Both the position numbers and the translations under genes were made by a program. Shown here piece by piece: positions 42,196 to 50,609 of a stretch of DNA of 64,000 bases. The DNA is from PALSA-1003 sp963791945 (GTDB taxonomy: Bacteria > Pseudomonadota > Gammaproteobacteria > Burkholderiales > Casimicrobiaceae). The DNA is taken from positions 4,154,001-4,218,000 of the forward strand of contig CAWBUD010000002.1 of the NCBI GenBank assembly GCA_963791945.1, read 5' to 3'. The notes under the pieces were generated by a model. That model saw only the letters and a program-made list of their open reading frames with translations. It made no database searches and was not told the origin of the DNA. Each line of letters starts with the position of its first letter. The first letter of the stretch is position 1.

Positions 42196-43098
42196 GTGAT
42201 CAGGGTATTGCTGATTGGTTGCGGCGACATCGCCCTGCGTACCGCCGAACTGCTGCGCGGCAAAGTCCGCCTGTACGGTCTCACGCGGCGGCCCGAAGAC
42301 GCCGCCCGGCTCGCGAGAGCCGGGATCGTCCCCATCCTCGGCGACCTCGACCATTGCGGGAGCCTCGAGCGGCTGCGTACGGCGCCCTTCGCCGTGCTGC
42401 ATTTCGCGCCGCCGCCGGGCGAAGGCCGCGATGATCCACGCACGGCGCGCCTCATTGCGGCGCTGACAAAGGCGCGAATTATACCGCAGCGCTTCGTCTA
42501 CATCAGCACGAGCGGCGTCTACGGCGACTGCACGGGGGCGCGCGTCACCGAAACGCGGCCACGGCGCGGACAGACGCCTCGCGCCCGTCGCCGCATCGCC
42601 GCCGAGGAGCGCCTGCGCCACTGGGCGCGGCGCTTTCGTGTCCGGCTCTCGATCCTGCGTGCGCCGGGCATCTACGCGGAGACGCGTCTGCCGCTCGATC
42701 GTCTCAAGCAGGGCACGCCGGTATTGCGACCCGAGGACGACGTGTTCACCAACCACATCCACGCCGACGATCTGGCGCGCGCCGCGATCGCCGCTGCGTT
42801 TCGCGGCAAGCCCAACCGCGCCTACAACGTCGCCGACGATGCCGAGCTGAAGATGGGAGACTGGTTCGACGCGGTCGCCGACGCGTTTCACCTTCCGCGT
42901 CCTCCACGCGTGTCGTGGGAGGAGGCGGAAACCCGCATCGCGCCGCTGCTGCTCTCGTTCATGAGCGAGTCGCGGCGCCTGTCGAACGCGCGCATGAAGC
43001 GCGAGCTTCGCGTGCGCCTGCGCTATCCGACGCCGGCTGCGCTGCTCGACGAGGTCGCGCCGCGCGAGCCCAGAAGGCAGATGACGCTCCCCCTGTGA
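42196..43098 (+). CDS. YeeZ-like NAD(P)-dependent SDR
   Basis: A 300-residue atypical SDR with VLLIGCGDIALRTAELL at the start, a YISTSGVYGDCTG region (catalytic Ser and Tyr region), RLSILRAPGIY and ARAAIAAAF. E. coli YeeZ-type proteins have no clear assigned reaction. GTG 42196 is the likely start. Its stop overlaps the ubiA GTG by four bases, suggesting cotranscription with quinone biosynthesis. Confidence 0.8.
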   Translation: MIRVLLIGCGDIALRTAELLRGKVRLYGLTRRPEDAARLARAGIVPILGDLDHCGSLERLRTAPFAVLHFAPPPGEGRDDPRTARLIAALTKARIIPQRFVYISTSGVYGDCTGARVTETRPRRGQTPRARRRIAAEERLRHWARRFRVRLSILRAPGIYAETRLPLDRLKQGTPVLRPEDDVFTNHIHADDLARAAIAAAFRGKPNRAYNVADDAELKMGDWFDAVADAFHLPRPPRVSWEEAETRIAPLLLSFMSESRRLSNARMKRELRVRLRYPTPAALLDEVAPREPRRQMTLPL

Positions 43099-44030
43099 AT
43101 CGGGACTCCCCTGCGATTGCGCAAACGCGCTGGGCGAAGATCGCCGCGAGGCTGGATGCCTACGAACGGCTGATCCGCCTCGACAAGCCGATCGGGACGT
43201 TGCTGCTTCTCTGGCCGACGCTCACCGCGCTGTGGATCGCGACTTCGGGCTCGCCGTCCGCCGTGATCGTCGGCATCTTCGTTCTCGGGACGTTGCTCAT
43301 GCGCTCCGCGGGCTGCGCGATGAACGACTACGCCGATCGCAACTTCGATGCCTTCGTCGAGCGCACCCGCAACCGTCCGCTCGCGCGCCGCGAAATCGAG
43401 CCGTGGGAGGCGCTCGCTCTCGCCGCGGCGCTTGCGCTCGCCGCGTTCCTGCTCATCGTCCGCTTCAACCGCTTCACCATTCTGCTCTCGGTGCCGGCGC
43501 TCCTGATCGCGATCGTGTATCCGTTCTTCAAGCGCTTCTTCGTCCTGCCGCAGGCGTTCCTGGGCATCGCCTTCTCGTTCGGCATTCCGATGGCGTTCGC
43601 GGCCGTTTACGGATCGGTTCCCCCTGCGGGCTGGTGGCATTTCGCAGCCAATTTCTTCTGGGTGGTCGCCTACGACACCGAGTACGCGATGGTCGATCGC
43701 GACGACGACCGCAAGCTGGGACTACGTACCTCCGCGATCGCCCTGGGCCGATTCGACGTGCTGGCCGTGATGGCGTGCTACGCCGTCTACTTCGCCCTCT
43801 TGGTCCGGGTGGGACGCATGCAGGCGCTCGGCCCGTTCTTCTACGTCGGCGTGCTCGTCGCGACGCTGCTGGCCTTATGGCACTACGTGCTCATCCGCAA
43901 GCGCGAGCGCGCGGCCTGCTTCCGTGCATTCCTGAGCAACCACTGGGTCGGGCTGGCGATCTTTGTCGGGACCGTTGCCGACTACGCGTTCCGGTTGCCG
44001 CAGTGGCCCCCGAGGTGGCTGGCGTTATGA
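43095..44030 (+). CDS. ubiA: 4-hydroxybenzoate polyprenyltransferase
   Basis: UbiA prenylates 4-hydroxybenzoate in ubiquinone synthesis at the inner membrane. The 311-residue protein has multiple helices and both Asp-rich Mg-diphosphate motifs: NDYADRNFD and DTEYAMVDRDDDRKLG. RLDKPIGTLLLLWPTLTALW is a family hallmark. GTG 43095 overlaps the upstream SDR. ubiD lies 875 bases downstream beyond a convergent surface-protein gene whose 3' end overlaps ubiA by six bases. Confidence 0.95.
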   Translation: MNRDSPAIAQTRWAKIAARLDAYERLIRLDKPIGTLLLLWPTLTALWIATSGSPSAVIVGIFVLGTLLMRSAGCAMNDYADRNFDAFVERTRNRPLARREIEPWEALALAAALALAAFLLIVRFNRFTILLSVPALLIAIVYPFFKRFFVLPQAFLGIAFSFGIPMAFAAVYGSVPPAGWWHFAANFFWVVAYDTEYAMVDRDDDRKLGLRTSAIALGRFDVLAVMACYAVYFALLVRVGRMQALGPFFYVGVLVATLLALWHYVLIRKRERAACFRAFLSNHWVGLAIFVGTVADYAFRLPQWPPRWLAL

Positions 44031-44660
44031 ATCTCGACGAATGCGCCGGAGCGACACGGCGCCGAGCAGCAGAAGAAGACCCGCGGTCGCCGCCAGCGCG
44101 AAGAACGAGAGCGTGGGGACCTGCAGAGCGGTGTTCACCGGCGCGGCGAGAACGGCCCCGCTGGTGCAATTGAATGTGATCGAGCTCGTGGAGCTGATGG
44201 AACCGGTAAGGTTCGCGCCCGTATACGTCGTGATGATGATGGTGATCGGTGTGTTCGGCGGCAGTCCGCCGCCGAAAGCCAGAATATGAAAGCTCGGGAA
44301 TGCGGCATTGTACGGGCCGATATTCGCGCCGGTTTCGTCGGTGAACTCCTCGATCAGCCCCACGCCGGGCGCCGTGACCTTGACGTCCGCCGACGCCACC
44401 CCATCCACGTTGATGAAGGTGTTGACGTCGAAAGCGCTGCCGCCGCAGGTCGACGCCAGCGAAGTCTGCTGGTTGAGCAGCAGGATAGCCGGCGACTTGT
44501 TGATCGTCGGAGCGTGGTACGCGGCGACGGCGTCTTGCGTCCCCGCGGACTGGGCAAAGCAGCCGACCGCCCACGACAGGGCGACAACTCCCAGACAGGC
44601 CTTGAATGCGGCCGCGACGTTGTGCAAGCGGTGATCTCCGTGGCGCGAAACGGGCTTCAT
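44025..44660 (-). CDS. Exported protein with VPTLS (IPTL-CTERM-type) sorting tail
   Basis: A 211-residue protein with a signal peptide (hydrophobic residues about 17-34, cleavage near CFAQ-SAG) and a C-terminal tail VPTLSFFALAATAGLLLL followed by LGAVSLRRIRR. That is the IPTL-CTERM arrangement (IPTLS, hydrophobic helix, Arg cluster), with Val for Ile, thought to be a surface-sorting signal. The mature part is Thr/Gly/Ile-rich with two cysteines (SLASTCGGSAF, SSITFNCTSG). No recognisable domain. ATG 44660 gives the signal peptide. It lies between ubiA and ubiD in reverse orientation. Confidence 0.82.
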   Translation of the reverse strand: MKPVSRHGDHRLHNVAAAFKACLGVVALSWAVGCFAQSAGTQDAVAAYHAPTINKSPAILLLNQQTSLASTCGGSAFDVNTFINVDGVASADVKVTAPGVGLIEEFTDETGANIGPYNAAFPSFHILAFGGGLPPNTPITIIITTYTGANLTGSISSTSSITFNCTSGAVLAAPVNTALQVPTLSFFALAATAGLLLLLGAVSLRRIRRDS

Positions 44661-44905
44661 CGAACCGAAGCCCACGCTTGAAGCCAGCATAGCGGGAGGC
44701 AAATGCGGGGGTCCAGCTGTGGCCGCGGATAATACCCCGTTCTCGACCACCTGTCGCATCAATACGACGGCGACTGTCGCCATCGCCCGACAGATTGCGG
44801 CGGTTTGTCGGAAAACCGCGCGGAAAAGCCGGCGGATCGCGGGTCCGGCCGAACGGCGCCGCTTTGGTAAGATGCTCCGCCCGCGGCTCGCCGCCGGCTT
44901 CGACC

Positions 44906-46393
44906 ATGAAATACGCAGACCTTCGCGACTTCATCGCGCAACTCGAGCGCCGCGGCGAGCTCAAGCGCATCGCTGTCGAGGTCGATCCGCGGCTGGAGAT
45001 GACCGAGATCTGCGATCGGGTGCTCAAGTCCGGCGGCCCGGCGCTGCTGTTCGAAAAACCGAAGGGGCACGCGATTCCGGTCCTGGGCAACCTCTTCGGC
45101 ACGCCGCTCCGCGTGGCGCTCGGCCTGGGCGAGGAATCGGTCGCGAGCCTCGCCGAGATCGGCAAGCTGCTCGCGTTTCTCAAGGAACCCGAGCCGCCGA
45201 AGGGCTTGCTCGACGCGTGGCAGAACACGCGGCCCGTGTTCATGCAGGTGATGCACATGGCGCCGAAAGAACGCTCGTCGGCATCGTGCCAGGAAATCGT
45301 GTGGGAAGGTGCCGACGTCGATCTCGCGCGCCTTCCCGTGCAGACCTGCTGGCCGGGCGACGTTGCGCCGCTGATCACATGGGGACTCACGGTCACGCGC
45401 GGGCCGCACAAGGAGCGACAGAATCTCGGCATCTACCGGCAGCAGGTGCTCGCGCGCAACAAGGTGATCATGCGCTGGCTGGCCCATCGCGGCGGTGCGC
45501 TCGATTTCCGCGATCATGCGCTCGGCAGCCCTGGCGAACCCTTTCCCGTCGCGGTCGCGCTGGGCGCCGATCCGGCAACGATCCTCGGTGCCGTGACGCC
45601 CGTCCCCGATACCTTGTCCGAGTATCAGTTCGCAGGGCTCTTGCGCGGGGCGCGCACCGAGATCGCCAAGTGCATCACGCACGCGCTGCGCGTGCCTGCG
45701 TCGGCGGAGATCGTGCTCGAAGGCTTCATCCAGCCCGATGCAACCGATCCGACGGGCTACGAGACCGCGATCGAAGGGCCGTTCGGCGATCATACCGGCT
45801 ACTACAACGAAGCCGAGCGCTTTCCCGTGCTCACGATCGAGCGCATCACGATGCGCCGCGACCCCATCTTTCACAGTACCTATACCGGCAAGCCGCCCGA
45901 TGAGCCGGCGGTGCTCGGCGTCGCGTTGAACGAAGTGTTCGTCCCGCTCTTGCGGAAGCAGTTTCCGGAGATCGTTGACTTCTATCTGCCGCCGGAGGCG
46001 TGCTCGTATCGTCTGGCCGTCGTCAGCATGAAGAAACAGTATCCCGGGCATGCCAAGCGCGTGATGTTCGGCGTGTGGAGCTTCCTCAAGCAGTTCATGT
46101 ACACCAAGTTCGTGATCGTCACCGACGACGATGTGAACGTGCGCGACTGGAAGGAGGTCGTGTGGGCGCTGTCCACCCGCGTCGACGCGGCGCGCGATAC
46201 GCTCATCGTCGAGAACACGCCGATCGACTATCTCGACTTCGCCTCGCCGGTCGCGGGCCTGGGCAGCAAGATGGGCATCGACGCGACGTCCAAATGGCCC
46301 GCTGAAACGCAGCGCCTCTGGGGACGTCCGATCGCCATGGACGAAGCAGTCAAGCGCCGCGTCGACGCGCTTTGGGGCGAGCTGGGACTGTAG
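44906..46393 (+). CDS. ubiD: 3-octaprenyl-4-hydroxybenzoate decarboxylase
   Basis: UbiD is a prenylated-FMN-dependent decarboxylase of ubiquinone synthesis. The 495-residue protein has DLRDFIAQLERRGELKRI, QNLGIYRQQVLARNKVIMRW (prFMN region), GALLRG-like AGLLRGARTEIAKC, the active-site E-x-E region AIEGPFGDHTGYYNE and the C-terminal GSKMGIDATSKWP. ATG 44906 is the standard start. The prFMN synthase UbiX is not in the window. The TAG stop lies in a repeat copy. Confidence 0.95.
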   Translation: MKYADLRDFIAQLERRGELKRIAVEVDPRLEMTEICDRVLKSGGPALLFEKPKGHAIPVLGNLFGTPLRVALGLGEESVASLAEIGKLLAFLKEPEPPKGLLDAWQNTRPVFMQVMHMAPKERSSASCQEIVWEGADVDLARLPVQTCWPGDVAPLITWGLTVTRGPHKERQNLGIYRQQVLARNKVIMRWLAHRGGALDFRDHALGSPGEPFPVAVALGADPATILGAVTPVPDTLSEYQFAGLLRGARTEIAKCITHALRVPASAEIVLEGFIQPDATDPTGYETAIEGPFGDHTGYYNEAERFPVLTIERITMRRDPIFHSTYTGKPPDEPAVLGVALNEVFVPLLRKQFPEIVDFYLPPEACSYRLAVVSMKKQYPGHAKRVMFGVWSFLKQFMYTKFVIVTDDDVNVRDWKEVVWALSTRVDAARDTLIVENTPIDYLDFASPVAGLGSKMGIDATSKWPAETQRLWGRPIAMDEAVKRRVDALWGELGL

Positions 46394-46489
46394 CCCGGGA
46401 TGAGCGACGCGAATCCCGGGACATACGAGCCATAACCGGTGCGGTGCCCCGGGATTCACCCGCAAGAGCGCGGGTTCATCCCGGGCTAC
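46390..46489. repeat. GTAGCCC-family repeat pair between convergent genes
   Basis: The direct copy 46390-46420 (GTAGCCCGGGATGAGCG then GCGAATCCCGGG) supplies the ubiD stop. The inverted copy 46447-46489, with an 11-base expansion in its centre, supplies the TAG of the YqjK-like gene. Confidence 0.83.
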
Positions 46490-46785
46490 AGCGGAGGAGG
46501 CGACTGCGGCACCCGCGACCGCCACACGCGGGCGATGCGGTACGCGGCGAGAGCGAGGGCGCCGAGGCGCACGATCCGCGCCAGCCGGTGCCAGCCGAAC
46601 AGCGGCGCGATCGCTTCGACCAGCGCAACGGTTGCGGCCGGCCGCGCGAGCGCGCCGCCGAGCATTCCCGCGGGCCGCAGCGCCGCCCGCGCGTCGCCTG
46701 CATGCAGGGAGAGCTGCATGCGTTGCAGATTAAGCTCCGCGATGAGCATTTGCTTGCGCGCATCGAGTTCGGCGAGCGAGGTCAT
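46486..46785 (-). CDS. YqjK-like small protein
   Basis: A 99-residue protein: an N-terminal amphipathic/coiled-coil helix (MTSLAELDARKQMLIAELNLQ), then a weakly hydrophobic stretch and a basic C-terminus. Sequence similarity alone is weak; the call rests on its place after yqjD- and yqjE-type genes, as in the enterobacterial yqjCDEK operon. It overlaps the yqjE-type gene by four bases. The stop is in the dispersed repeat. Confidence 0.65.
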   Translation of the reverse strand: MTSLAELDARKQMLIAELNLQRMQLSLHAGDARAALRPAGMLGGALARPAATVALVEAIAPLFGWHRLARIVRLGALALAAYRIARVWRSRVPQSPPPL

Positions 46786-47171
46786 GATTTTCTCCGCAGC
46801 GCCTCCACGTCGCGCTCGAGCTCGTGCAGCGTCGCCGCGAACGGCCGCGAATGCGAGTCGCGCTTGAGCGCATACAATGCGACCGCGGCGATGACGGCAT
46901 AGGTCAGCGCGACGCCGAAGAGCGCCGCGAGCGGATGGCTGTCCCACAGCAGCGCCACGGCCAACGCGGAGAGCGCGATCAGCGCGAAGCATCCGAACAC
47001 CGTCGCGACCACGACCAGGACCAGCATGGTTTTGGTCCGTTCGCGTTGCTCCTCGAACTCGACGGTCGCGAGCTCCATGCGCGTCCGCAGCATCGCCACG
47101 ACGGTCGCGGCGAGCCCGGAGAGCGCGTCGCCGAGCCCGACAATGGGCCGTCCTTCGCGCGAATCAGGCAC
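46782..47171 (-). CDS. yqjE: YqjE-like phage holin-superfamily (DUF1469) membrane protein
   Basis: A 129-residue protein with two predicted membrane helices (MLVLVVVATVFGCFALIALSA in part, and LFGVALTYAVIAAVALYAL) and the preceding amphipathic helix MLRTRMELATVEFEEQRER typical of this family. Related proteins occur in membrane-stress operons; holin activity is not implied. GTG 47171, five bases after the yqjD-type stop, is the probable start. Confidence 0.8.
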   Translation of the reverse strand: MPDSREGRPIVGLGDALSGLAATVVAMLRTRMELATVEFEEQRERTKTMLVLVVVATVFGCFALIALSALAVALLWDSHPLAALFGVALTYAVIAAVALYALKRDSHSRPFAATLHELERDVEALRRKS

Positions 47172-47175
47172 TGGA

Positions 47176-47490
47176 CTACCGGCGACTGACGACAAGTCCT
47201 ACGAGGAAACCGATCGCGGCCGCGACGCCGATCGCCTGCCAGGGATTGTCGCGCACGTAATCGTCGGTTGCGCGGGCCGCCGCCTTGGCGCTGTCGAGCG
47301 CGTCGTCCTGCAGATCGGCGAGCCGCATCTTGGCCGAGCGCAGCTTGGTCTCGACCTGCGAGCGCAGGTCGGTGGCCTTGTCGCCGGTCTCCTTGGCGGC
47401 CTGCTTGAGCAGCGTTTCGGCTTCCGCGAGCACCTCGGCGAAGTCCTTGACGAGCGCATCGCGGCTGCGTTCGAATCGTGCGGCGTTCAT
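47176..47490 (-). CDS. yqjD: YqjD/ElaB-like DUF883 protein
   Basis: A 104-residue protein with a long amphipathic/coiled region (residues about 5-75) and a C-terminal membrane anchor in WQAIGVAAAIGFLVGLVVSRR. Preceding DDYVRDNPWQAIG is the family signature. E. coli YqjD tethers ribosomes to the membrane in stationary phase. GGAGGG sits just upstream of ATG 47490. First gene of a three-gene run, divergent from a cupin gene. Confidence 0.9.
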   Translation of the reverse strand: MNAARFERSRDALVKDFAEVLAEAETLLKQAAKETGDKATDLRSQVETKLRSAKMRLADLQDDALDSAKAAARATDDYVRDNPWQAIGVAAAIGFLVGLVVSRR

Positions 47491-47549
47491 GGCTTTTCTC
47501 CCTCCAGAATGAAGCATGGCAGCGCGGTCGACCTTCGCGCCGGATGACG

Positions 47550-47555
47550 TATTAT
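47550..47555 (+). promoter_or_regulatory. Candidate -10 element for the cupin gene
   Basis: TATTAT, five of six consensus bases, 58 bases before the cupin ATG and in the divergent region with yqjD. No clear -35. Confidence 0.3.
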
Positions 47556-47607
47556 GTACCATCGCCATGCGACCGCAATCGGCCGCCGTCCGACGGCCGC
47601 AAACGAC

Positions 47608-48087
47608 ATGCCGCCACCGAAGCTGCCCGCCCTCGATCCCGCCGACGTGCCGGAACGGCGCGGTTCGCTCTATCCCGAGCCGTTCCGCTCGCGCATGGGC
47701 GACCGCGTCAAGCGGCGCCTGGGTGATGCCTGCGGGCTCACCCGTTTCGGCGTCAACCTCGTCACGCTCGGTCCCGGCGGGCAGTCGGCGCTGCGCCACT
47801 GGCACACGCTCGAGGACGAATTCGTCTATGTGCTCGAGGGCGAGGTCGTGCTGGTGAGCGATGCCGGAGAGCAGACGCTTCGCGCGGGGATGTGCGCCGG
47901 TTATCCCGCGGGCAGGCGAGACGCGCATCATTTCATCAACCGCAGCGGAGCGCCGGCGCGGTATCTGGAAATCGGCAACCGGATCGACGGCGACAACGCG
48001 TTCTATCCCGACGACGATCTCATGTGGTGCGACGCCGGCGACGGCCAGTACGGCGCGCACAAGGACGGCAGACGCTACCTCGAGTGA
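47608..48087 (+). CDS. Cupin-domain protein
   Basis: A 159-residue single-domain cupin. Motif 1 (HWHTLEDEFVYVLEGEV) has two His and a Glu, and motif 2 (PAGRRDAHHFINRS) has His residues, so metal binding is plausible. It resembles transcriptional-regulator-like or sugar-isomerase-like cupins of unknown substrate. ATG 47608 gives MPPPKLPALD. No neighbour tells its function. Confidence 0.8.
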   Translation: MPPPKLPALDPADVPERRGSLYPEPFRSRMGDRVKRRLGDACGLTRFGVNLVTLGPGGQSALRHWHTLEDEFVYVLEGEVVLVSDAGEQTLRAGMCAGYPAGRRDAHHFINRSGAPARYLEIGNRIDGDNAFYPDDDLMWCDAGDGQYGAHKDGRRYLE

Positions 48088-48158
48088 AGCGCGGCGCCCG
48101 CGCCTGCCGCGCCCGGTCGACGACCGGCAGGGAAATCAGATAACCAGGGAGGCTCGCA

Positions 48159-48580
48159 TGATCGACGTCCAGGCTTCGCCAGCGCCGGGCGCACCCGCGC
48201 CGTCGCTGATCTCCACGACGCTCATCATCTACGGCCTTTACGGTCTCGCCGCGGTGATCGCGCTGGCGGCCCACGGCTTTCCGCCGATTGCGCCGCTGGG
48301 GGGGATCATGGGCATCGTCGCGATCATCATGGCGCACGTGAAGCGTGGCGATGCCGCTGGCACGTGGCTTGCGTCGCATTACCGGTGGCTGATCAGGACC
48401 TTCTGGTTCTCGGTGCTCTGGGGCGTCCTGGGCGGAATCGTTTTCGTGGTGCTGTTCATCATCCTGGTCGGGATCGTCGTCGCCTACGCGATCTGGATCG
48501 CGACCACGATCTGGGTGCTCTATCGCCTGATCAAGGGGTATCTGCTGTTCAAGGACAGCCAGCCGGTGCCGGGCATGTGA
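48159..48580 (+). CDS. DUF4870-like membrane protein
   Basis: A 140-residue membrane protein with about four hydrophobic segments. IMAHVKRGDAAGTWLASHYRW and the terminal VLYRLIKGYLLFKD are typical of this small uncharacterised family. AGGGAGG precedes ATG 48159. Function unknown. Its stop and the DUF1992 stop on the other strand abut. Confidence 0.82.
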
Positions 48581-48581
48581 G

Positions 48582-48953
48582 CTACGAGTTGCCGAGGCGC
48601 GCGGCGAGCTTCGCTTCGTACTCCGAAGCGCGCCGCGAGCGCCGCGACCTCGCGTCAAGCAAGGCATCGAGCACCGCGAGCTTCGCCAGCGCCCGGCGCC
48701 GGGCCTCGCTGTCGTCGAGTGCCGCGACGAGGGTCGCGAGTGCGGCGCGCTCCCGCCTCGCCTCGACCTCCGGCGGCACGAATCCGGCGTTCTTCAAGAT
48801 TCGGTACGCCGCCCGCAGTGATTCCGGCACGACGCGGTCGTCGTCGAGGACGAGCGGCCTGCCTGCGCCAGGGAGATCGTCGAACTCGCCTCTGCGCATC
48901 GCGTCCTCGATGCGTTCTTCGGCGAGCGCGTCCAGCGCAGGAAGAAGGCTCAT
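48582..48953 (-). CDS. DUF1992/DnaJC28-like protein
   Basis: A 123-residue protein with the DUF1992 signature (EERIEDAMRRGEFDDLPGAG, GRPLVLDDDRVVPESLRAAYRILKNAGFVPPE split by the middle). In eukaryotes this domain follows a J domain in DNAJC28; here there is no J domain. Role unknown. It starts at ATG 48953, overlapping the dacB stop by four bases. Confidence 0.85.
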   Translation of the reverse strand: MSLLPALDALAEERIEDAMRRGEFDDLPGAGRPLVLDDDRVVPESLRAAYRILKNAGFVPPEVEARRERAALATLVAALDDSEARRRALAKLAVLDALLDARSRRSRRASEYEAKLAARLGNS

Positions 48954-50419
48954 TTTCCCGCTCCTGCAAAAGCACCCGCGTAAACGCCCTCGACGAGCAG
49001 ATCGAGCGCGCGCTGCGCGCGCGCCGCATTGGGATGATTGACGAAGCACACGACGACGTAGCGCTTGCCTCCATGGCCGAGGACGTAGCCGGCGAGCGCG
49101 CGCACGCCTTCCAGCGTGCCGGTCTTGAGCAGCGCCCGGTCGGCGACGTCGTCGTCGATGAAGCGCTTGCGCAGCGTGCCGTCGGTGGCGGCCACCGCCA
49201 GCGAGCTCACGTAGTCGCCGCGCACGGGGCTGGCGTCGGCCGCGAGCAGGAGCTCTCCCATGCTTCGCGCGGAGATGCGCTCACGACGCGAAAGACCCGA
49301 ACCGTTTTCCATCACGAGCTCCGGAAACCGAAGCTTGCGCCGGGCGAGCCAGCGCCGCACTGCTGCGGCGGCATGCGCGGTGGTGGCGGGCGGGGGGTAC
49401 GCGGCGGTCGCGAGCGTCAGAAAAAGCTGCCGCGCCATCACGTTGTTGGACAGCTTGTTGATGTCGCGGACGGCATCGTAGAGCGGCGCCGACCATAGCG
49501 TGGCCAGCGGCTTCGCGCCCGCCGGCGCCCGGCCTTCGTGCACCCCGCCGGCGAAGTCGCCGCCGGCCTCCTTCCAGTAGTGGCTGAACATGGCAAGGGC
49601 GTAATGCCGTTGATCCAGAAGTGCGACGTACCAGTCGCGTTCGGCGCACGCGACCGGATAGCGGCCGCCGAAGGTCGCCTCCGCCCGCTCGCCGCGGTTG
49701 ACGAACGACGCGATGAGGCCGGAACGCCAGTCGGTGCATTCGCCCGCGGCGAGACGCGGTGCGCCGCGGAGGGCGATCGCCGCGAGCGGCGGCTCCGCAC
49801 GCACGTCGACCGCGTCGCCCGTGGCGTTCGGCGCGAAAACGAAGCGCACGCTCTTGAAGTTCAGCAGCAGCGCGTCCGGGCCGACGTTGTAGGGCTTGAG
49901 CGGCTCCGCGTCGAACGCTGAGGGATCGAGCGCAAGCGGCGCGAAGTAACTGCGGTCGAGCACCAGATCGCCGCGGATCGAGGCGAGACCGGTCGCGCGG
50001 AGCGCCGCCACGAGCGACTGAAACTGCTCGATCGTGATCTTCGGGTCGCCATAGCCCTTGAGCACGAGGTTGCCGTCGAGCACGCCGTCGGCCACCGGCC
50101 CGTCGGCGTAGGCTTCCGTCTTCCAGCGATAGTCGGAACCGAGCAGCTCGAGCGCCGCGAACGTCGTGACGAGCTTCATCGTCGACGCCGGGTTCATGGG
50201 CTTGGACGGCTGATGCGACACCAGCGGCCGCTTCCCGCCGACCTCCTGCGCGAACACGCTCACCGAAGCGAGCGGGATGTGCTCGTCGAGGAAGGCTCGC
50301 GCGACCGTGCGCGGCAACGCGGCACCTGCGGCCGCCGCGGCGAGCCAACCGCCGAGCGCGACGGCGGCAACGCTCGTCCGCAGGAACAGAACGGTGGCGG
50401 CGCGCGAGCTGCGGATCAC
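48950..50419 (-). CDS. dacB: D-alanyl-D-alanine carboxypeptidase/endopeptidase (PBP4, S13 family)
   Basis: A 489-residue periplasmic penicillin-binding protein that trims or cleaves peptidoglycan peptides. It has a hydrophobic signal segment (residues about 8-33), the nucleophile motif STMK at 79-82, SNN (in NKLSNNVMARQ, about residue 323) and KTGT (about residue 427). A long insertion domain between STMK and SNN is typical of class C PBP4. The GTG at 50419 is the start and a perfect TATAAT lies 32 bases upstream. Confidence 0.94.
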   Translation of the reverse strand: MIRSSRAATVLFLRTSVAAVALGGWLAAAAAGAALPRTVARAFLDEHIPLASVSVFAQEVGGKRPLVSHQPSKPMNPASTMKLVTTFAALELLGSDYRWKTEAYADGPVADGVLDGNLVLKGYGDPKITIEQFQSLVAALRATGLASIRGDLVLDRSYFAPLALDPSAFDAEPLKPYNVGPDALLLNFKSVRFVFAPNATGDAVDVRAEPPLAAIALRGAPRLAAGECTDWRSGLIASFVNRGERAEATFGGRYPVACAERDWYVALLDQRHYALAMFSHYWKEAGGDFAGGVHEGRAPAGAKPLATLWSAPLYDAVRDINKLSNNVMARQLFLTLATAAYPPPATTAHAAAAVRRWLARRKLRFPELVMENGSGLSRRERISARSMGELLLAADASPVRGDYVSSLAVAATDGTLRKRFIDDDVADRALLKTGTLEGVRALAGYVLGHGGKRYVVVCFVNHPNAARAQRALDLLVEGVYAGAFAGAGK

Positions 50420-50445
50420 GAGAAAGAGCGATGAGTGTTCGCGGC

Positions 50446-50451
50446 ATTATA
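50446..50451 (-). promoter_or_regulatory. Candidate -10 element of dacB
   Basis: On the minus strand the hexamer is a perfect TATAAT, 32 bases before the dacB GTG. No clear -35. Confidence 0.5.
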
Positions 50452-50515
50452 CCGGCGGGCCTCGCATGGCGAGCGGGAGCAGAGCGCAACGTGGCGCCGC
50501 AAGCGTTCGCGCCGT

Positions 50516-50521
50516 TATACT
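50516..50521 (+). promoter_or_regulatory. Candidate -10 element for the cytochrome b561/YceI operon
   Basis: TATACT, five of six consensus bases, 94 bases before the cytochrome b561 ATG, in the divergent region with dacB. It leaves a leader of about 85 bases in which I see no RNA fold that I would name. Confidence 0.4.
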
Positions 50522-50609
50522 GGCGGCATGGAGGACCGGAGGCTCCGGAAGAACGTCGCTTAGCTGCCTGTTTGCCGTGATACCAGAGCTACCAAACGCG
50601 CGGCGACCG

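Noticed and set aside
43095..44030. The CDP-sugar biosynthesis reading of the ferredoxin reductase next to ubiA
   Set aside because: No CDP-glucose pathway genes are near. The reductase name reflects family annotation, so I kept the general call.
3092..46489. A CRISPR array explanation for the repeated GTAGCCC elements
   Set aside because: The copies are far apart, occur in both orientations and show no regular spacers; they fit a REP-like dispersed family.
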